In this document: in pieces, positions 63,605 to 64,000 of the stretch
How the letters are laid out: each line of letters opens with the position of its first letter
How positions within the stretch are numbered: position 1 is the first letter of the stretch
NCBI GenBank assembly: GCA_028023455.1
Contig: JAQFVV010000031.1
Coordinates: forward strand, 6,180,926-6,244,925
Origin: Epiperipatus broadwayi
Lineage: Eukaryota > Onychophora > Udeonychophora > Euonychophora > Peripatidae
Length of the DNA: 64,000 bases
Reading direction: 5' to 3'
Program-made: the position numbers and the translations under genes
The notes under the pieces: model-generated
Database searches by the model: none
What the model was told of the DNA's origin: nothing
Seen by the model: the letters and a program-made list of their open reading frames with translations, nothing else

Positions 63605-64000
63605 TTATTTCTTATTAATATTCAAAAAAGCAATTTCATTTTTATGTCTAGAAATAAAAATACCAAAATGTTTTTCAAACAGTGAACTATGACATTTTTT
63701 TACATCTACGAATATCTTTTTGGACATCTGGATAAGTGCTTTATCTTCATTAGCATCTTTATAAAAGTGATCCATATTAAAACTAGATACTTCAGTGGTA
63801 TTTTCTATCCCATACCTAATTTTATATGTAAGGTTTCTGCTATAGATATTTTCTTCTTTAACATTTTCAATATTTATTACATTAATGATGACATCCTGAG
63901 GTGGATCTTCCAGGAATGCATCATTTTTCATAATTTCAGGAGAATTGAGACCATCTGGAACTTTTTTCATTTTTTCACATTTATCATTCCTTATTTCATG
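63605..64000 (-). CDS. candidate terminal exon, unknown protein (partial)
   Basis: A minus-strand frame is open from the window edge to a stop at 63605, at least 131 codons; an ATG lies at 63968-63970 but the frame continues upstream of it, so the true start is outside. Composition is balanced, acidic/basic mixed and not low-complexity, unlike the chance frames elsewhere. Stretches include DAFLEDPPQDVIINV, RNLTYKIRYGIENTTEV and FVDVKKCHSSLFEKHFGIFI. On the minus strand an AATAAA lies about 20-25 nt after the stop (near 63580), fitting a last exon with a polyadenylation signal. I do not recognise the family; no transmembrane or known catalytic motif is visible. It could also be part of an unrecognised mobile element. 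Confidence 0.45.
   Translation of the reverse strand, partial: HEIRNDKCEKMKKVPDGLNSPEIMKNDAFLEDPPQDVIINVINIENVKEENIYSRNLTYKIRYGIENTTEVSSFNMDHFYKDANEDKALIQMSKKIFVDVKKCHSSLFEKHFGIFISRHKNEIAFLNINKK

Overview
This looks like animal nuclear DNA: very AT-rich, almost gene-free, and dominated by retroelement relics, fold-back repeats and AT/TA/GATA/ATT microsatellites. An RTE-clade LINE, Penelope-like elements (PLEs), a Ty3/gypsy relic and tRNA-derived SINE-like heads together suggest an invertebrate, most likely a lophotrochozoan such as a cephalopod mollusc. That assignment is inference; no host gene in the window proves it. The only candidate host coding sequence is an open frame running off the right edge (63605-64000, minus strand).

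Layout. 1-12 kb: small fold-backs, an LTR-like repeat (1763-3636), a head-to-head repeat carrying hammerhead ribozyme sequences (3641-4834), mostly unassigned AT-rich DNA, and a second tandem copy of the hammerhead repeat (10497-11103). 12099-20983: a long TG...CA-ended repeat flanked by TA dinucleotides, with two nested insertions. One is a 5'-inverted RTE LINE (15686-18895, 10-bp target duplication); the other is a 534-bp fold-back (19250-19783, 12-bp target duplication). 21-30 kb: a second hammerhead-type fold-back family (23534-24622), a small fold-back of the first family (27988-28240) and a TIR element with internal tandem units (28335-29307). 29.9-35.5 kb: a long ATT microsatellite, a decayed Ty3/gypsy pol (30391-33174, minus) and a second copy of the LTR-like repeat (33175-34720). 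35-50 kb: mostly unassigned AT-rich DNA, with a fold-back made of two PLE 3' ends (41936-42815) and a pogo-like TIR element (42836-43733). 50-57 kb: a GATA microsatellite, two more fold-backs, and a second copy of the long TG...CA repeat (52844-57194). 57-60.5 kb: a decayed PLE reverse transcriptase/GIY-YIG copy, itself interrupted by two decayed hammerhead-repeat monomers. 60.5-64 kb: AT-rich DNA, SINE-like heads and the terminal open frame.

The most notable content is the hammerhead-bearing repeat families. One copy (4583-4641, plus) keeps every core base and all paired arms of a minimal type I hammerhead ribozyme. Elsewhere two hammerhead copies lie in tandem with cleavage sites 457 nt apart, the architecture known for PLE terminal repeats and metazoan retrozymes. 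A second, sequence-unrelated family shows a CTGAGGA-type core. At least five unrelated fold-backs here share a head-to-head layout, and several retain hammerhead-like relics, suggesting a recurrent mode of insertion. All coordinates were read by eye; pairings and homologies were not computed.
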